The notes under the pieces are model-generated. The model made no database searches and had not been told where the DNA came from. It worked only from the letters and a program-made list of their open reading frames with translations. A stretch of DNA of 17,758 nt from an uncultured Desulfovibrio sp. (GTDB taxonomy: Bacteria; Desulfobacterota; Desulfovibrionia; Desulfovibrionales; Desulfovibrionaceae): NCBI GenBank assembly GCA_900546145.1, contig URBN01000039.1, forward strand, positions 1 through 17,758. The letters are read 5' to 3'. A program made the position numbers and the translations under genes. Positions 6,685-14,513 of this stretch are shown here, one piece after another; position 1 is the stretch's first letter; every line of letters starts with the position of its first letter.

Positions 6685-7332
6685 TTAATCAGAGCACAGG
6701 AAGGAGCTGTAATTCTGCAGAATCGCCTCAGACGACATAGTCTTTGTAGTAGTGACACCGAAGAGATGTGGGTTGAGCTTGTATCCAAACGGCAGGAGTA
6801 TTTTGTCGCACGCTCCGATTCTGGTGGCGCCCTTCATGGCATAGACCTGGGTGACTTTGTTCAGGGACAGGAATCCCCATTCATCCAGATCGTCACCCTG
6901 AAAACTATACGCTGTCTTCTTGCATCCGACGCACTGGACAAGATTGATCGGCGTCTTGATGGCGGATCCGCCCCGCACAACAATATAGCTTTCTGCTTTC
7001 AGCATGATGATGTATGCGGCTGTCTTAAGATCATTCTTCTTCACCATCATATGCGCACCATCGGGCGCTTTTCCGCACTTTCGTATGGTGCTTCCATCCT
7101 TCAGCATGCGCCATGTGTTCTGCTGGAAACTAAACTCCTTGTTCTGCGGTTTCGCGTTCGCGGCGATGTTGTCCGGAACGAATGTGAAATAAGGTTTCCC
7201 GCACAGCCAGCATTGCCATTCCGTGACATCGATGGTGCGTTCCTCGCCGGAATCCTGTGCTGCCGCATTGTTCACGACGCCCGCGAACAGGAAAAGCAGC
7301 GGAATCAGGAAAAGCATCGTGCGTTTTTTCAT
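6685..7332 (-). CDS. Cys-rich secreted protein of unknown function
   Basis: This is a 215-residue protein with a clear signal peptide (MKKRTMLFLIPLLFLFAGVV, residues 1-20), probably cleaved near AAA-QDS (25-26). It has seven cysteines in the mature part. Two CxxC pairs stand out: Cys41/Cys44 in WQCWLCGKPYF and Cys134/Cys137 in VQCVGCKKTAY; the others are 86, 175 and 213. The two similar CxxC blocks followed by an aromatic suggest a zinc-ribbon-like or disulfide-bonded knuckle, formed from two halves of the protein. The start at 7332 is supported by AAGGAC 7 bases upstream. It is first of a two-gene operon with the 269-residue secreted protein. I do not recognise a family. Possibilities include a type III/VI-type accessory or surface-associated protein, but no neighbour supports either. 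Confidence 0.75.
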   Translation of the reverse strand: MKKRTMLFLIPLLFLFAGVVNNAAAQDSGEERTIDVTEWQCWLCGKPYFTFVPDNIAANAKPQNKEFSFQQNTWRMLKDGSTIRKCGKAPDGAHMMVKKNDLKTAAYIIMLKAESYIVVRGGSAIKTPINLVQCVGCKKTAYSFQGDDLDEWGFLSLNKVTQVYAMKGATRIGACDKILLPFGYKLNPHLFGVTTTKTMSSEAILQNYSSFLCSD

Positions 7333-8197
7333 TTCAACGTCCTTATTTTGAGGGTTTTCTGCCAGGAAAAAGCTCAGCGTGTTTATCCATCATGAGGACA
7401 TCCGGGCAGCCCGCACTTAACCATAACACCCCGGATACACTCTCTTTCAGAATAGACGAACTGGCTTCTTTCAGGCAATCGTCCGCGCGATGATTTTGTC
7501 TGAAGGCCTCAGACGCGGCGAAATCCGGCACCGGTACGAATTTTTTCCTTCTTTTCATCCCGGAGATGAGAAAAAGCGGAGCCGGATTTTCTCAGACATC
7601 AGATGAAGTCCGGAGCGGGCGGCGTTTTTTCCCGGCCCATACGTTTCTGAAAATTCAGGCAGTACATGAAGAATTCATGAAAAAAGCCGTTTTCCTGCCT
7701 GGCCTTTCCGGATCTGCTGCCCCGACTCCGGTCTGTCTGACAGAGGGAATAGGCTCTGCATGCGGTCCCTGACGATGCATGAGCTGCGGCTTTCAGCGGC
7801 CGGCAGGGGGCTGCCGTCGTGCCGACCCCGGAAACTTGCCGCCTGCCGTCAGGGAAATTCACGTCATCACGGAAGAACATTGCATCTCTTTCTGCCCACA
7901 GGCGGCATCTGCGGCCGGAGCCACATTCTTTGCTGAAGGGGAGCGGCCAGGAAAGGAGCTTTGGGAGACGGCACGGGATCGCTTTGAGGAAGAAAGACGC
8001 AGCGCTGTCCGGCATCCGGCATCCGGACTGAAATTTCACCTATACGCCGGGACGCGGAATAACTATTATCAGCACTGATAAATTTTCTTAATGTTCAATA
8101 AATTCTGAGTGTCACCGGAACCTCTTCCCCTGATTTGTTTTTGCGGTCATTTTAGGATATCCGTTACAGGCGGAACAAAGGGATGGCACACGTTCTG
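7333..8197. other. Long gap without a convincing gene
   Basis: About 865 bases lie between the divergent secreted-protein operon and the UbiA/HAD pair. Short frames exist on both strands, for example minus 7343-7558 (71 codons, directly upstream of the Cys-rich gene) and minus 7599-8039. None has a good ribosome binding site or a recognisable sequence. The A+T-rich segment at 8030-8110 is the most likely place for the plus-strand promoter of the UbiA gene. The length and low coding potential suggest a decayed gene or an unannotated RNA. Confidence 0.45.
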
Positions 8198-8250
8198 CCG
8201 CCCGCTGCTCTGCATGCCCGCGGCCGCAGGCCGCCGGGCGGTTTTGTTTT
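8198..8250 (+). terminator. Terminator-like structure in front of the UbiA-family gene
   Basis: CCGCCCG (8198-8204) pairs with CGGGCGG (8235-8241) around an inner GCGGCC-GCA-GGCCGC hairpin (8220-8234), followed directly by TTTTGTTTT (8242-8250). This has the form of a plus-strand intrinsic terminator, but it sits only 26 bases upstream of the UbiA start with no plus-strand gene before it. It may be an attenuator in the leader or the end of an unseen upstream transcript. Confidence 0.45.
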
Positions 8251-8276
8251 CCGGACATACCTTCCATCGGGGAATC

Positions 8277-9215
8277 ATGCACAAATATATCCGCATCATG
8301 CGCCTGAACCACTGGATTAAGAACCTCTTTGTTCTTCCCGGTTCGGCTTTTGCTCTTCTGCTCGTTCCTGAAGCCACCGCACTGGGGTACGGCTCCCTTT
8401 TCTGGAATCTCTTTTTCGGACTTCTGTCCACCTGTCTCATCGCTTCGGCCAACTACGTGATTAACGAGTGGCTGGACGCGCCGTTCGACAGATTTCATCC
8501 CGTGAAGAAGCACCGCGCCGTGGTGGAGGAGGGCGTTGACGGGCGCATCGTCTATGTGCTCTACGCCGTACTGACGCTCATCGGCTTTGCCCTGGCCCTG
8601 CTTGTTTCCCTGCCCGTATTCTTCATGGAGCTCTGGCTCTGGGTAATGGGCATCCTGTACAACGTGAAGCCCTTCCGCACCAAGGATCTGCCCTTTGTGG
8701 ACGTGCTCACGGAATCCATTAACAATGCCATCAGGCTTCTCATCGGCTGGTTCATCATCACGTCAGCCTGGTACCCTCCGCTCAGCATTATCATCGGCTA
8801 CTGGCTTGGCGGCGCCTTCCTGATGGACATAAAGCGGTTCTCCGAGTACCGCATGATTGCCGACAAGACGACGGCCTCCCTGTACCGCAAATCCTTCGCT
8901 TACTACGATGAGCGCATTCTGCTCGGCGCGGCTTTCTTCTACGCCATGGCCTCATCCTTCTTCGTGGGCATCTTTCTCATCAAGTACCGCATTGAGTTCA
9001 TCGTGCTCATGCCTTTCCTCATGGGGCTCTTCTGCTACTACCTCATGATCAGCTACAAGAAGGACTCCGCGGCCCAGGCCCCGGAGAAGCTTTACCGTGA
9101 GAAGGGGCTCATGCTCTACGTGCTTTTCCTGAGCGTGCTCTTTGTCGTACTTCTCAAATTCGACATTCCCGCTCTGGCCTGTTTCGTGAGCGACAGACTC
9201 ATCCATATCGGCTGA
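8277..9215 (+). CDS. UbiA-family membrane transferase (decaprenyl-phosphate phosphoribosyltransferase-like)
   Basis: This 312-residue integral membrane protein has about eight hydrophobic segments and the two Asp-rich loops of the UbiA superfamily. Loop one is N63-E-W-L-D67-A-P-F-D71-R-F-H-P-V-K-K, and loop two is D184-I-K-R-F-S-E-Y-R. The opening (IRIMRLNHWIKNLFVLPG) and the DRFHPxKKxR motif resemble the subgroup of lipid-linked phosphoribosyl transferases (Rv3806c type) more than ubiquinone or heme enzymes. Such enzymes join a polyprenyl phosphate and PRPP at the inner membrane; that substrate is inferred. I start at the ATG at 8277, in front of which CGGGGAATC is a weak site; the open frame extends 56 codons upstream through the terminator-like structure and has no family similarity. 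A HAD phosphatase follows after 21 bases, matching a transfer-then-dephosphorylate scheme. Confidence 0.8.
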   Translation: MHKYIRIMRLNHWIKNLFVLPGSAFALLLVPEATALGYGSLFWNLFFGLLSTCLIASANYVINEWLDAPFDRFHPVKKHRAVVEEGVDGRIVYVLYAVLTLIGFALALLVSLPVFFMELWLWVMGILYNVKPFRTKDLPFVDVLTESINNAIRLLIGWFIITSAWYPPLSIIIGYWLGGAFLMDIKRFSEYRMIADKTTASLYRKSFAYYDERILLGAAFFYAMASSFFVGIFLIKYRIEFIVLMPFLMGLFCYYLMISYKKDSAAQAPEKLYREKGLMLYVLFLSVLFVVLLKFDIPALACFVSDRLIHIG

Positions 9216-9236
9216 GAGTCACAGGGGGAGGTCAGC

Positions 9237-9809
9237 ATGTCCGCTTCCGGGAAGCCGGTTATGGTGGTCGCAGACTTTGACGACACACTCATCACCGTCG
9301 ATTCGCTCTGCGCCATGATGAAGAAGAGGCACTGGTACCTCGATCCTGCCATGATAAAGGCCGGCGCGGGCATCGTGTTTGCGAAAGCGTCCGGCGGGAA
9401 TGAGCTCAGGGCGCGCAGCCGGTTCAAGTGGCTCATGCTCCGCAGATATCATGCCCTCCCTGAAGAAGAGAAGAGGGACTGGATCACGTACTTCAGGCAG
9501 CGCTTCAATACCGGAGTGCTCGGGCAGATACGCGATCTCGCGCCGGAGAAGGTCATTATCGCCTCGGCTTCTGACGCGGATCTTATCCGGAGCGTGCTTG
9601 ACGGCGTCCTGAACGCCGATGACATTATTGCCAGTGTCTTCACGGAGGATGAGGCGTCATTTCAGACCTGCTACGGGCAGTGGAAGGCGGACAGATTTGC
9701 GGAAAGGCATCCCGAGAGGACAGGATACCACGTTGTTGTGTTTACCGATTCCGAATCGGATCGTCCTCTCATGCGCCTCGCTGACGAAGTGCGCATGGTC
9801 CGGAGATAA
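9237..9809 (+). CDS. HAD-superfamily phosphatase-like hydrolase
   Basis: The 190-residue protein shows all four HAD motifs. Motif I is VADFDDTL with nucleophile Asp13 and acid Asp15. Motif II is IIASAS (Ser110/Ser112), motif III is Lys150, and motif IV is VVFTDSESDRPLM with Asp171 and Asp175. The cap after motif I is all-helical and small, as in phosphoserine-phosphatase-like C1 members. The start at 9237 has GGGGAGG five to six bases upstream. The gene follows the UbiA-family gene after 21 bases and is almost certainly co-transcribed. Paired UbiA-like transferase and HAD genes (or fusions of the two) suggest that this enzyme removes a phosphate from the lipid-linked product. The exact substrate cannot be read from the sequence. 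Confidence 0.85.
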   Translation: MSASGKPVMVVADFDDTLITVDSLCAMMKKRHWYLDPAMIKAGAGIVFAKASGGNELRARSRFKWLMLRRYHALPEEEKRDWITYFRQRFNTGVLGQIRDLAPEKVIIASASDADLIRSVLDGVLNADDIIASVFTEDEASFQTCYGQWKADRFAERHPERTGYHVVVFTDSESDRPLMRLADEVRMVRR

Positions 9810-10103
9810 GGGCCTTTCTGAGGCGCAGGGAGAACCCTTCTCCCGGTGCCCGGCCTCTGTCTCCCGCTTACCGGTCACGGCTTTCTCCGCGCCCTGCGCC
9901 AGAAAGCCTGGTGTGCCCGTTTTTGGGTAGTTTCAAAGATTCGTTTGTCAGACGCGTCCGCAGCGGAATGAAGCGGATGGCGCCCTGTATGCGCGGCGTC
10001 CGTTCTGCCTCTTTCCGGGCTGTCCGGAACGGGCGGAAGCGCAGCCCGGTTTTTGCCCATACCGGGCCTTCCGCGGAGGATCCGGACTGCCGTCCCGGCC
10101 TGC
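9810..10103. other. Convergent intergenic region with an extended imperfect stem
   Basis: This lies between the convergent HAD gene and the catabolic operon. CTTTCTG-A-GGCGCAGGG (9814-9830) is nearly complementary to CCCTGCGCCAGAAAG (9892-9906). A perfect 7-bp hairpin GGGAGAA/TTCTCCC (9828-9834/9838-9844) sits inside, and a short T-run appears at 9920-9924. This may be the 3' end structure of the UbiA/HAD transcript. No gene is supported. Confidence 0.4.
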
Positions 10104-10142
10104 ATAATAAAAAGCCCCCGTTTCCTTCCGGAAGCAGGGGCT
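10104..10142 (-). terminator. Intrinsic terminator of the four-carbon acid sugar operon
   Basis: On the minus strand AGCCCC and GGGGCT (10137-10142/10113-10118) enclose an inner TTCC/GGAA pairing and are followed by TTTTTATTATG. It lies 24 bases after the stop of the permease gene, a textbook position and shape. Confidence 0.8.
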
Positions 10143-10165
10143 CTGTTTCTGCAGAAGAGTGCTTT

Positions 10166-11572
10166 TTACATAAAGAGGTTCATGATGAGCACTTCAGCGC
10201 CGGCGACAGCCCAGGCGATGGTGGTCGTGTAGGACCATGTCCTGAACTGGTCCTTTGTCTGGGTTACGCCGAGCAGACGGTTAACGACCCAGAAGAAGGA
10301 GTCGTTGAAGTAGCTGAAGAACAGGGAACCGCCGCAGCAGGCGAAAGCGCCGACGATGGGGTTCACCGTTCCGGCAGCGACCAGAATGGGGGCGGTGATG
10401 CCGGCGGCCGTGATCATGGCCACCGTACCGGAGCCCTGGATGAACCGGACGCCCGTGGAGATCAGGAAGGGCAGGAGGATGAGCGGGATATTGGCGTGAG
10501 CCATGCCCTGGGCGATGTAGGTGCCGAGGCCGGAGTCCTTGATGATCTGGCCGAGGGCGCCGCCGCCACCGGTGACGAGCAGGATGATGCCTGCCTGTTC
10601 CATGCCCTTTTCCATTTCCTTGAGGGCGGTTTCACGGTCTACGTTCCTGAGCTGGGTCACGATAGCGAGGAGCAGGCCGAGGCCCACGGCGATGATGGGC
10701 TGGCCGAGGAAGATCAGGACGCCGTAGAAACCGGTCTTCAGCTTGAGGGCGGAAAGAACGGTGTTGATCAGAATAAGGATGATGGGGAGGACGAGCGGGG
10801 CGAAGGAGGTGAAAACGCCGGGCAGATCCTTTTCCTCGAGGCTGATGACAGCGTTGGGATTGTAGTCGGATTCCTTGATGGAAATCAGGCTTCCGTCCTC
10901 ATCGTTGATGAAGGGCATCTTGTGACGGAGGTAGCCCTTCGCGTACAGGATGACGGCGATGGCCATGGGAATGGCCATGCAGATGCCGATGAGGATGAAC
11001 TGTCCCACGTCAACATTGAAGATGCCGGCGACGCCGAGAGGACCGGGCGTCGGCGGAACCATGGAGTGCGTGATGACGAGGCCGCCGGCGAGGGCAGCGC
11101 CGATGCCGATGACGGACTTCTTCACGGTGCGGGCGATGGCCTTGGCGATCGGGGACACGACGATGAAGCCGGAGTCACAGAAAATCGGGATGGAGACGAA
11201 GAAGCCGGTAATGGCCATGGCTTCTTCCTCGCGCTTCTTGCCGAAGAGGTTGAGGAAGGTGATTGCCATGCGCTGGGCGGCGCCGGAGATTTCGAAAATC
11301 TTGCCGAGGATGACGCCGAAGCCGATAATGATGCCTATGCCGGACAGCGTTCCGCCGAAGCCCTTGGTGATGGACATAATGATGCCGAGGCTCTTGCCGT
11401 CAGGGAACGTTTCCTTGACGAGGGGCATGCCGCCGATAACGCCGATGACGACGGTGGCGATGATCAAAGCCACGAAAGCGTGGATTTTGGTCTTCAGCAC
11501 CAGGAAAATCAGAACCGCCAGGCCGATGATGAGGCCGAGCAGCATCTGGTTGCCACTGAGGTTTTCAATCAT
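10166..11572 (-). CDS. GntP-family acid sugar permease
   Basis: The 468-residue protein has about twelve to fourteen hydrophobic segments over its full length, as usual for the GntP/gluconate:H+ symporter family. Recognisable family stretches include FGGTLSGIGIIIGFGVILGKI (about 71-92), IPIFCDSGFIVVSPIA (about 128-143) and THSMVPPTPGPLGVAG (about 168-183). The start at 11572 has AAAGGAGAGGG just upstream. It is the last gene of the operon, 88 bases after the PdxA2-type gene. In this context the cargo is most likely D-threonate or D-erythronate rather than gluconate, by proton symport at the inner membrane; the cargo is inferred from the neighbours only. Confidence 0.92.
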   Translation of the reverse strand: MIENLSGNQMLLGLIIGLAVLIFLVLKTKIHAFVALIIATVVIGVIGGMPLVKETFPDGKSLGIIMSITKGFGGTLSGIGIIIGFGVILGKIFEISGAAQRMAITFLNLFGKKREEEAMAITGFFVSIPIFCDSGFIVVSPIAKAIARTVKKSVIGIGAALAGGLVITHSMVPPTPGPLGVAGIFNVDVGQFILIGICMAIPMAIAVILYAKGYLRHKMPFINDEDGSLISIKESDYNPNAVISLEEKDLPGVFTSFAPLVLPIILILINTVLSALKLKTGFYGVLIFLGQPIIAVGLGLLLAIVTQLRNVDRETALKEMEKGMEQAGIILLVTGGGGALGQIIKDSGLGTYIAQGMAHANIPLILLPFLISTGVRFIQGSGTVAMITAAGITAPILVAAGTVNPIVGAFACCGGSLFFSYFNDSFFWVVNRLLGVTQTKDQFRTWSYTTTIAWAVAGAEVLIMNLFM

Positions 11573-11660
11573 AAACCCTCTCCTTTATTGAACGGGTGAG
11601 TTTCTTCCCTGTGGCTGAAAGCGGGGAAGCGCCCGCCTGTATGCTCTGGAAACGCCCTGC

Positions 11661-12665
11661 CTATCCTTTGATGAAGGAGGGAGCGTATTTGGCCGCCAGA
11701 CGGACAGCCTCAATCATGCTGATGGCGCTGGCTTTGCCCGTGCCGGCGATATCAAAGGCCGTACCGTGATCGACGGACGTGCGCAGAATGGGCATGCCGT
11801 TGGTGACGGAAATGGTGCGCTCGAAGTCCAGGGTCTTGGTCGCGATGTGTCCCTGGTCGTGGTAGAGAGAAAGGACGCTGTTGAACTTGCCGATTTTGGC
11901 GAGATGGAAGACGGAGTCCGCGGGGACGGGGCCCACGACATCGTAGCCTTCGGCCTTCATTTCCTCGCAGGCGGGGCCGATGACATTGACTTCCTCCCAG
12001 CCGAAGAGGCCGCGCTCGCCGGAATGCGGGTTGAGGCCGGCCACGGCCATGGTGCCGCCCTCGACGCCGAGACGGCGCAGGGCTTCGGTGCAGCGGCGCA
12101 CGTAATCCTTGATGCGGTCCTTCTTAATCATGCCGAGCATCTCCAGAATGGAGACGTGGCGGGTCAGGAAGAAGACGCGCAGGCCCCTAGTCTCGAACAT
12201 GGTGAGGGGATCGGGCGTGTTGGTCAGCTTGCCGAAAATTTCGGTGTGGCCGATGAAGGGCACGCCGCCCTCATGCAGGGACTGCTTGTTGATGGGCGTC
12301 GTGGCCACGGCGTCCACTTCGCGGGCGTTGGCGAGCTCAATGGATTTGGCGATGTAGTCGTAGGCCGCCCTGCCGCACATGCCGCTGACTTTTCCGTACG
12401 CGAATTTCCCCATGTCGACGTTGTCGAGGTCGATGAGGTTGAGCACGCCGCGGCTGTAGTCGCCTTCGGCGGGTTTGGAGATGCGTTTGATGGTGAGGGG
12501 GGAACCCGTGATTTCGATGGCCTTCTGCATGATCTTGCCGTCGCCGATGACGACCACGTCAGCGGACTCGAGGGCCTCGTCCGAACACAGGGTTTTGGCC
12601 GTGATTTCTGGTCCCACGCCGGCGGGATCGCCCATGGGGACTGCGATAAGCGCTTTCCTGCTCAT
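11661..12665 (-). CDS. pdxA2: PdxA2-type 4-phospho-D-threonate/erythronate dehydrogenase
   Basis: This 334-residue protein belongs to the PdxA family of NAD-dependent 4-phosphohydroxythreonine dehydrogenases. Visible hallmarks are PMGDPAGVGPE (10-20), TTPINKQSLH (122-131), GHTE (139-142) and the metal ligands His170 (TRHVS), His214 (LNPHSGE) and His269 (LYHDQGHI). The LYHDQGHIATK and VDHGTAFDIAG blocks near the end are also typical. Next to a DUF1537 kinase it should act on 4-phosphorylated four-carbon acid sugars. Oxidation and decarboxylation then give dihydroxyacetone phosphate, CO2 and NADH in the cytoplasm; this pathway is established for pdxA2/DUF1537 pairs. The vitamin B6 role of true PdxA is less likely here. 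The start at 12665 follows AAGGAGC; the kinase gene ends 12 bases upstream. Confidence 0.9.
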   Translation of the reverse strand: MSRKALIAVPMGDPAGVGPEITAKTLCSDEALESADVVVIGDGKIMQKAIEITGSPLTIKRISKPAEGDYSRGVLNLIDLDNVDMGKFAYGKVSGMCGRAAYDYIAKSIELANAREVDAVATTPINKQSLHEGGVPFIGHTEIFGKLTNTPDPLTMFETRGLRVFFLTRHVSILEMLGMIKKDRIKDYVRRCTEALRRLGVEGGTMAVAGLNPHSGERGLFGWEEVNVIGPACEEMKAEGYDVVGPVPADSVFHLAKIGKFNSVLSLYHDQGHIATKTLDFERTISVTNGMPILRTSVDHGTAFDIAGTGKASAISMIEAVRLAAKYAPSFIKG

Positions 12666-12677
12666 ATTTTCTGCTCC

Positions 12678-13982
12678 TTATACAGAGAGACGTTTTTTCA
12701 GATAGTTGACGCACTCGACGAGCGCGTCGGGACCACCCTGGCTGCCGCCCTTGGTGACGATGTGGCAGCCGTCCATGCTTCCGCCCATAATGCGGCCGTA
12801 GGCAGCGAGGGGCAGCACCTCGTCCTGAAGGCTGATGCCCTGGGCGCCGGCCCTTCCGCACACGGCGACGGTGATGTCGCCGCCGCAGCAGTAGATGCCG
12901 CGGAAGACCTTTACCTTCGCGAAGATGCGCGCCGCGATTTCGGCAAACGCCTGGTTGATGATTTCGCTTACGCCGTCCACGTCGAGGCCGAGCTTATTCA
13001 TGTAAAACGGAAAATCAATGCGTTTTTCGGGATCAAGACCGTCACCGGCCACCAGATTCACGGGGAAGAGGTCGTATCTCGTGACGATGGAGTCCACCAC
13101 GCGGCTGATTTCCTTTTCGCGGCGCTCCGGGGATTCCAGAAATTCGCTTGTGTGCACGTTCTCGTCCACCATGCGTTCCCTGAGGCGGAGCTGTTCCACC
13201 TGACGGGCGGTCAGGGGATGGACGCTGCCCACCACCACGAGGATGCGCGGGGTTTTGTAATGGACGGCCGGCACGAGCGCTTTACGGGCGAGGGCGCCGG
13301 TGAAGGCGCCGGAATCAACGGCTACGACTTTGAGCTTGGACGTCAGCGTGGCGTCGGCGATGAGATCAAGATCCTCCTGGGTGACAGCGTCAAAGCAGAG
13401 GATGCGCTCCCCGTTTTCCACGTGGCGGCGCATGGTCTCGGCGAGCTTGTGCTTGCCGTGCATGAGATCGTCCACGGTGACGCATCCCACCCTGTACTTT
13501 GTCTGCTTCTCCATGATCTCCCGGACACCCGATACGTTGACCGGGCACTTCGGATCGATGGCGATGTCCGTCTTGTGCAGGAGCATGCCGTTGACGAGGA
13601 GATAACCGCCGACCACGGTGCGGCCGGAGCTCGGGAATGTGGGCACCACGAGAGCCGTGCGTCCGTCGTCCAGTGCGTCCAGCATGGCGTCCGTCTCGGC
13701 GCCGAGATTGCCGCGCAGCGTGCTGTCAACACGCTTCGAGTAAACCTTGACGTCAGGGGACATGAGTTTCCGCGTGGCGTTGTACACGCGGCGGTAGGCC
13801 TCCTCCGGAGGCACAGCGCGGGAGTTTGTGGGGTAGATGACGCAGTCGGAATCGGCATGAGCCGCGGTTTCCAGAGCGTCTTCAGTAAGAATGCTCATGG
13901 ACGTGAAATTGCTCTGGCGCAGCTGGACGCCTGTCGCGTTTCCGCCCGTCAGGTCATCGGCGATGACAACGCACTGTGGCAT
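12678..13982 (-). CDS. dtnK: Four-carbon acid sugar kinase (DUF1537; D-threonate or D-erythronate kinase)
   Basis: This 434-residue kinase of the DUF1537 family phosphorylates the 4-hydroxyl of D-threonate, D-erythronate or a related acid sugar using ATP. The N-terminal substrate domain opens with VVIADDLTGGNATGV (5-19) and carries YSKRVDSTLRGNLGAE (81-96). The C-terminal nucleotide domain holds YCCGGDITVAVC (364-375), PLAAYGRIMGG (391-401) and VTKGGSQG (409-416), all expected. Length is typical. The start at 13982 has AGGAG seven bases upstream. It is the first gene of the operon with the PdxA2-type dehydrogenase and the GntP permease. The gene symbol reflects the most likely substrate, D-threonate; the D-erythronate enzyme (denK) cannot be excluded from sequence alone. 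Confidence 0.88.
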   Translation of the reverse strand: MPQCVVIADDLTGGNATGVQLRQSNFTSMSILTEDALETAAHADSDCVIYPTNSRAVPPEEAYRRVYNATRKLMSPDVKVYSKRVDSTLRGNLGAETDAMLDALDDGRTALVVPTFPSSGRTVVGGYLLVNGMLLHKTDIAIDPKCPVNVSGVREIMEKQTKYRVGCVTVDDLMHGKHKLAETMRRHVENGERILCFDAVTQEDLDLIADATLTSKLKVVAVDSGAFTGALARKALVPAVHYKTPRILVVVGSVHPLTARQVEQLRLRERMVDENVHTSEFLESPERREKEISRVVDSIVTRYDLFPVNLVAGDGLDPEKRIDFPFYMNKLGLDVDGVSEIINQAFAEIAARIFAKVKVFRGIYCCGGDITVAVCGRAGAQGISLQDEVLPLAAYGRIMGGSMDGCHIVTKGGSQGGPDALVECVNYLKKRLSV

Positions 13983-14045
13983 GAAATACTCCTGTGATTA
14001 CCGGGCGGAAAAATCGTTTTCCGGGGGGTATAAAATGTTACTGTT

Positions 14046-14074
14046 TGGATAAAGAATTACAATTCATTTGTAAA
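14046..14074 (-). promoter_or_regulatory. Tentative promoter and operator region of the acid sugar operon
   Basis: On the minus strand TTTACA (14074-14069) and TATCCA (14051-14046) are 17 bases apart; the -10 match is poor. The inverted repeat TTACAA/TTGTAA (14057-14062/14068-14073) overlaps the -35 element and could be an operator. The position, 64 to 92 bases before the kinase start, fits. Confidence 0.3.
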
Positions 14075-14210
14075 GAATGAACGTACCAGGCATGCAGCCG
14101 ATGATTACTGCGGCAGAAGATGAGTGCATTATGTTACAATTATGTTACGAAATGCGTCGGTGAAAGAAAAAAAATACAGGGAAAACAGGAAGAAAGATGG
14201 TTATAATGTG

Positions 14211-14231
14211 TGTTATCATTTTATGATAACA
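14211..14231. promoter_or_regulatory. Perfect 21-base palindrome (regulator binding site candidate)
   Basis: TGTTATCAT (14211-14219) and ATGATAACA (14223-14231) are perfect inverted arms with a TTT centre. A TATAAT occurs just before it at 14202-14207, but without a recognisable -35. Palindromes of this size and A+T content are typical of GntR- or LacI-class operators. It lies about 230 bases upstream of the kinase start. Confidence 0.45.
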
Positions 14232-14513
14232 TGGCATGATGTAAGAATAATGGAAAAATGCATGACATTGCAGAAGGAATACCTGACGGACGCGGACACG
14301 GTTACCCTAGAGGCCGGGCAGCTTTTTGCTGTGCAGGCCCTTTTTATCCGGAAGGCGGCCTCCCGGATGAGTCTGTGGATAAACAAGCAGCTGAAATGCA
14401 CGCTTTTTTGACAGTTTTGCCATGCTGCCGGCACACGGGGCCTGGCCTCTCCTGATACAGTGCTTCTGTCCGTGAAACATCCGTTTTGCATGGTTTGCCT
14501 GTCATCCTGATTA

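Noticed and set aside
6664..7395. 243-codon plus-strand frame opposite the Cys-rich secreted protein
   Set aside because: The minus-strand gene has a signal peptide, a ribosome binding site and CxxC pairs; the plus frame has none of these.
7343..7558. 71-codon minus-strand frame directly upstream of the Cys-rich secreted gene
   Set aside because: The position would suit an operon member, but there is no usable ribosome binding site and no recognisable domain or signal peptide.
9911..11599. 562-codon plus-strand open frame opposite the permease gene
   Set aside because: It is very rich in Asp, Gly, Glu and His in a repetitive manner and exactly mirrors the permease gene, whose family identity is certain. 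It is an antisense shadow caused by G+C-biased codons.
11766..13997. 743-codon plus-strand open frame opposite the PdxA2-type and kinase genes
   Set aside because: It spans two well-identified genes on the other strand, has shadow composition (Gly, Asp, His, Ala) and no ribosome binding site of note.
14124..14411. 95-codon plus-strand frame in the acid sugar operon upstream region
   Set aside because: It runs through the perfect palindrome, has no good start signal and its first half is Lys/Asn/Met-rich as expected for translated A+T-rich control DNA.
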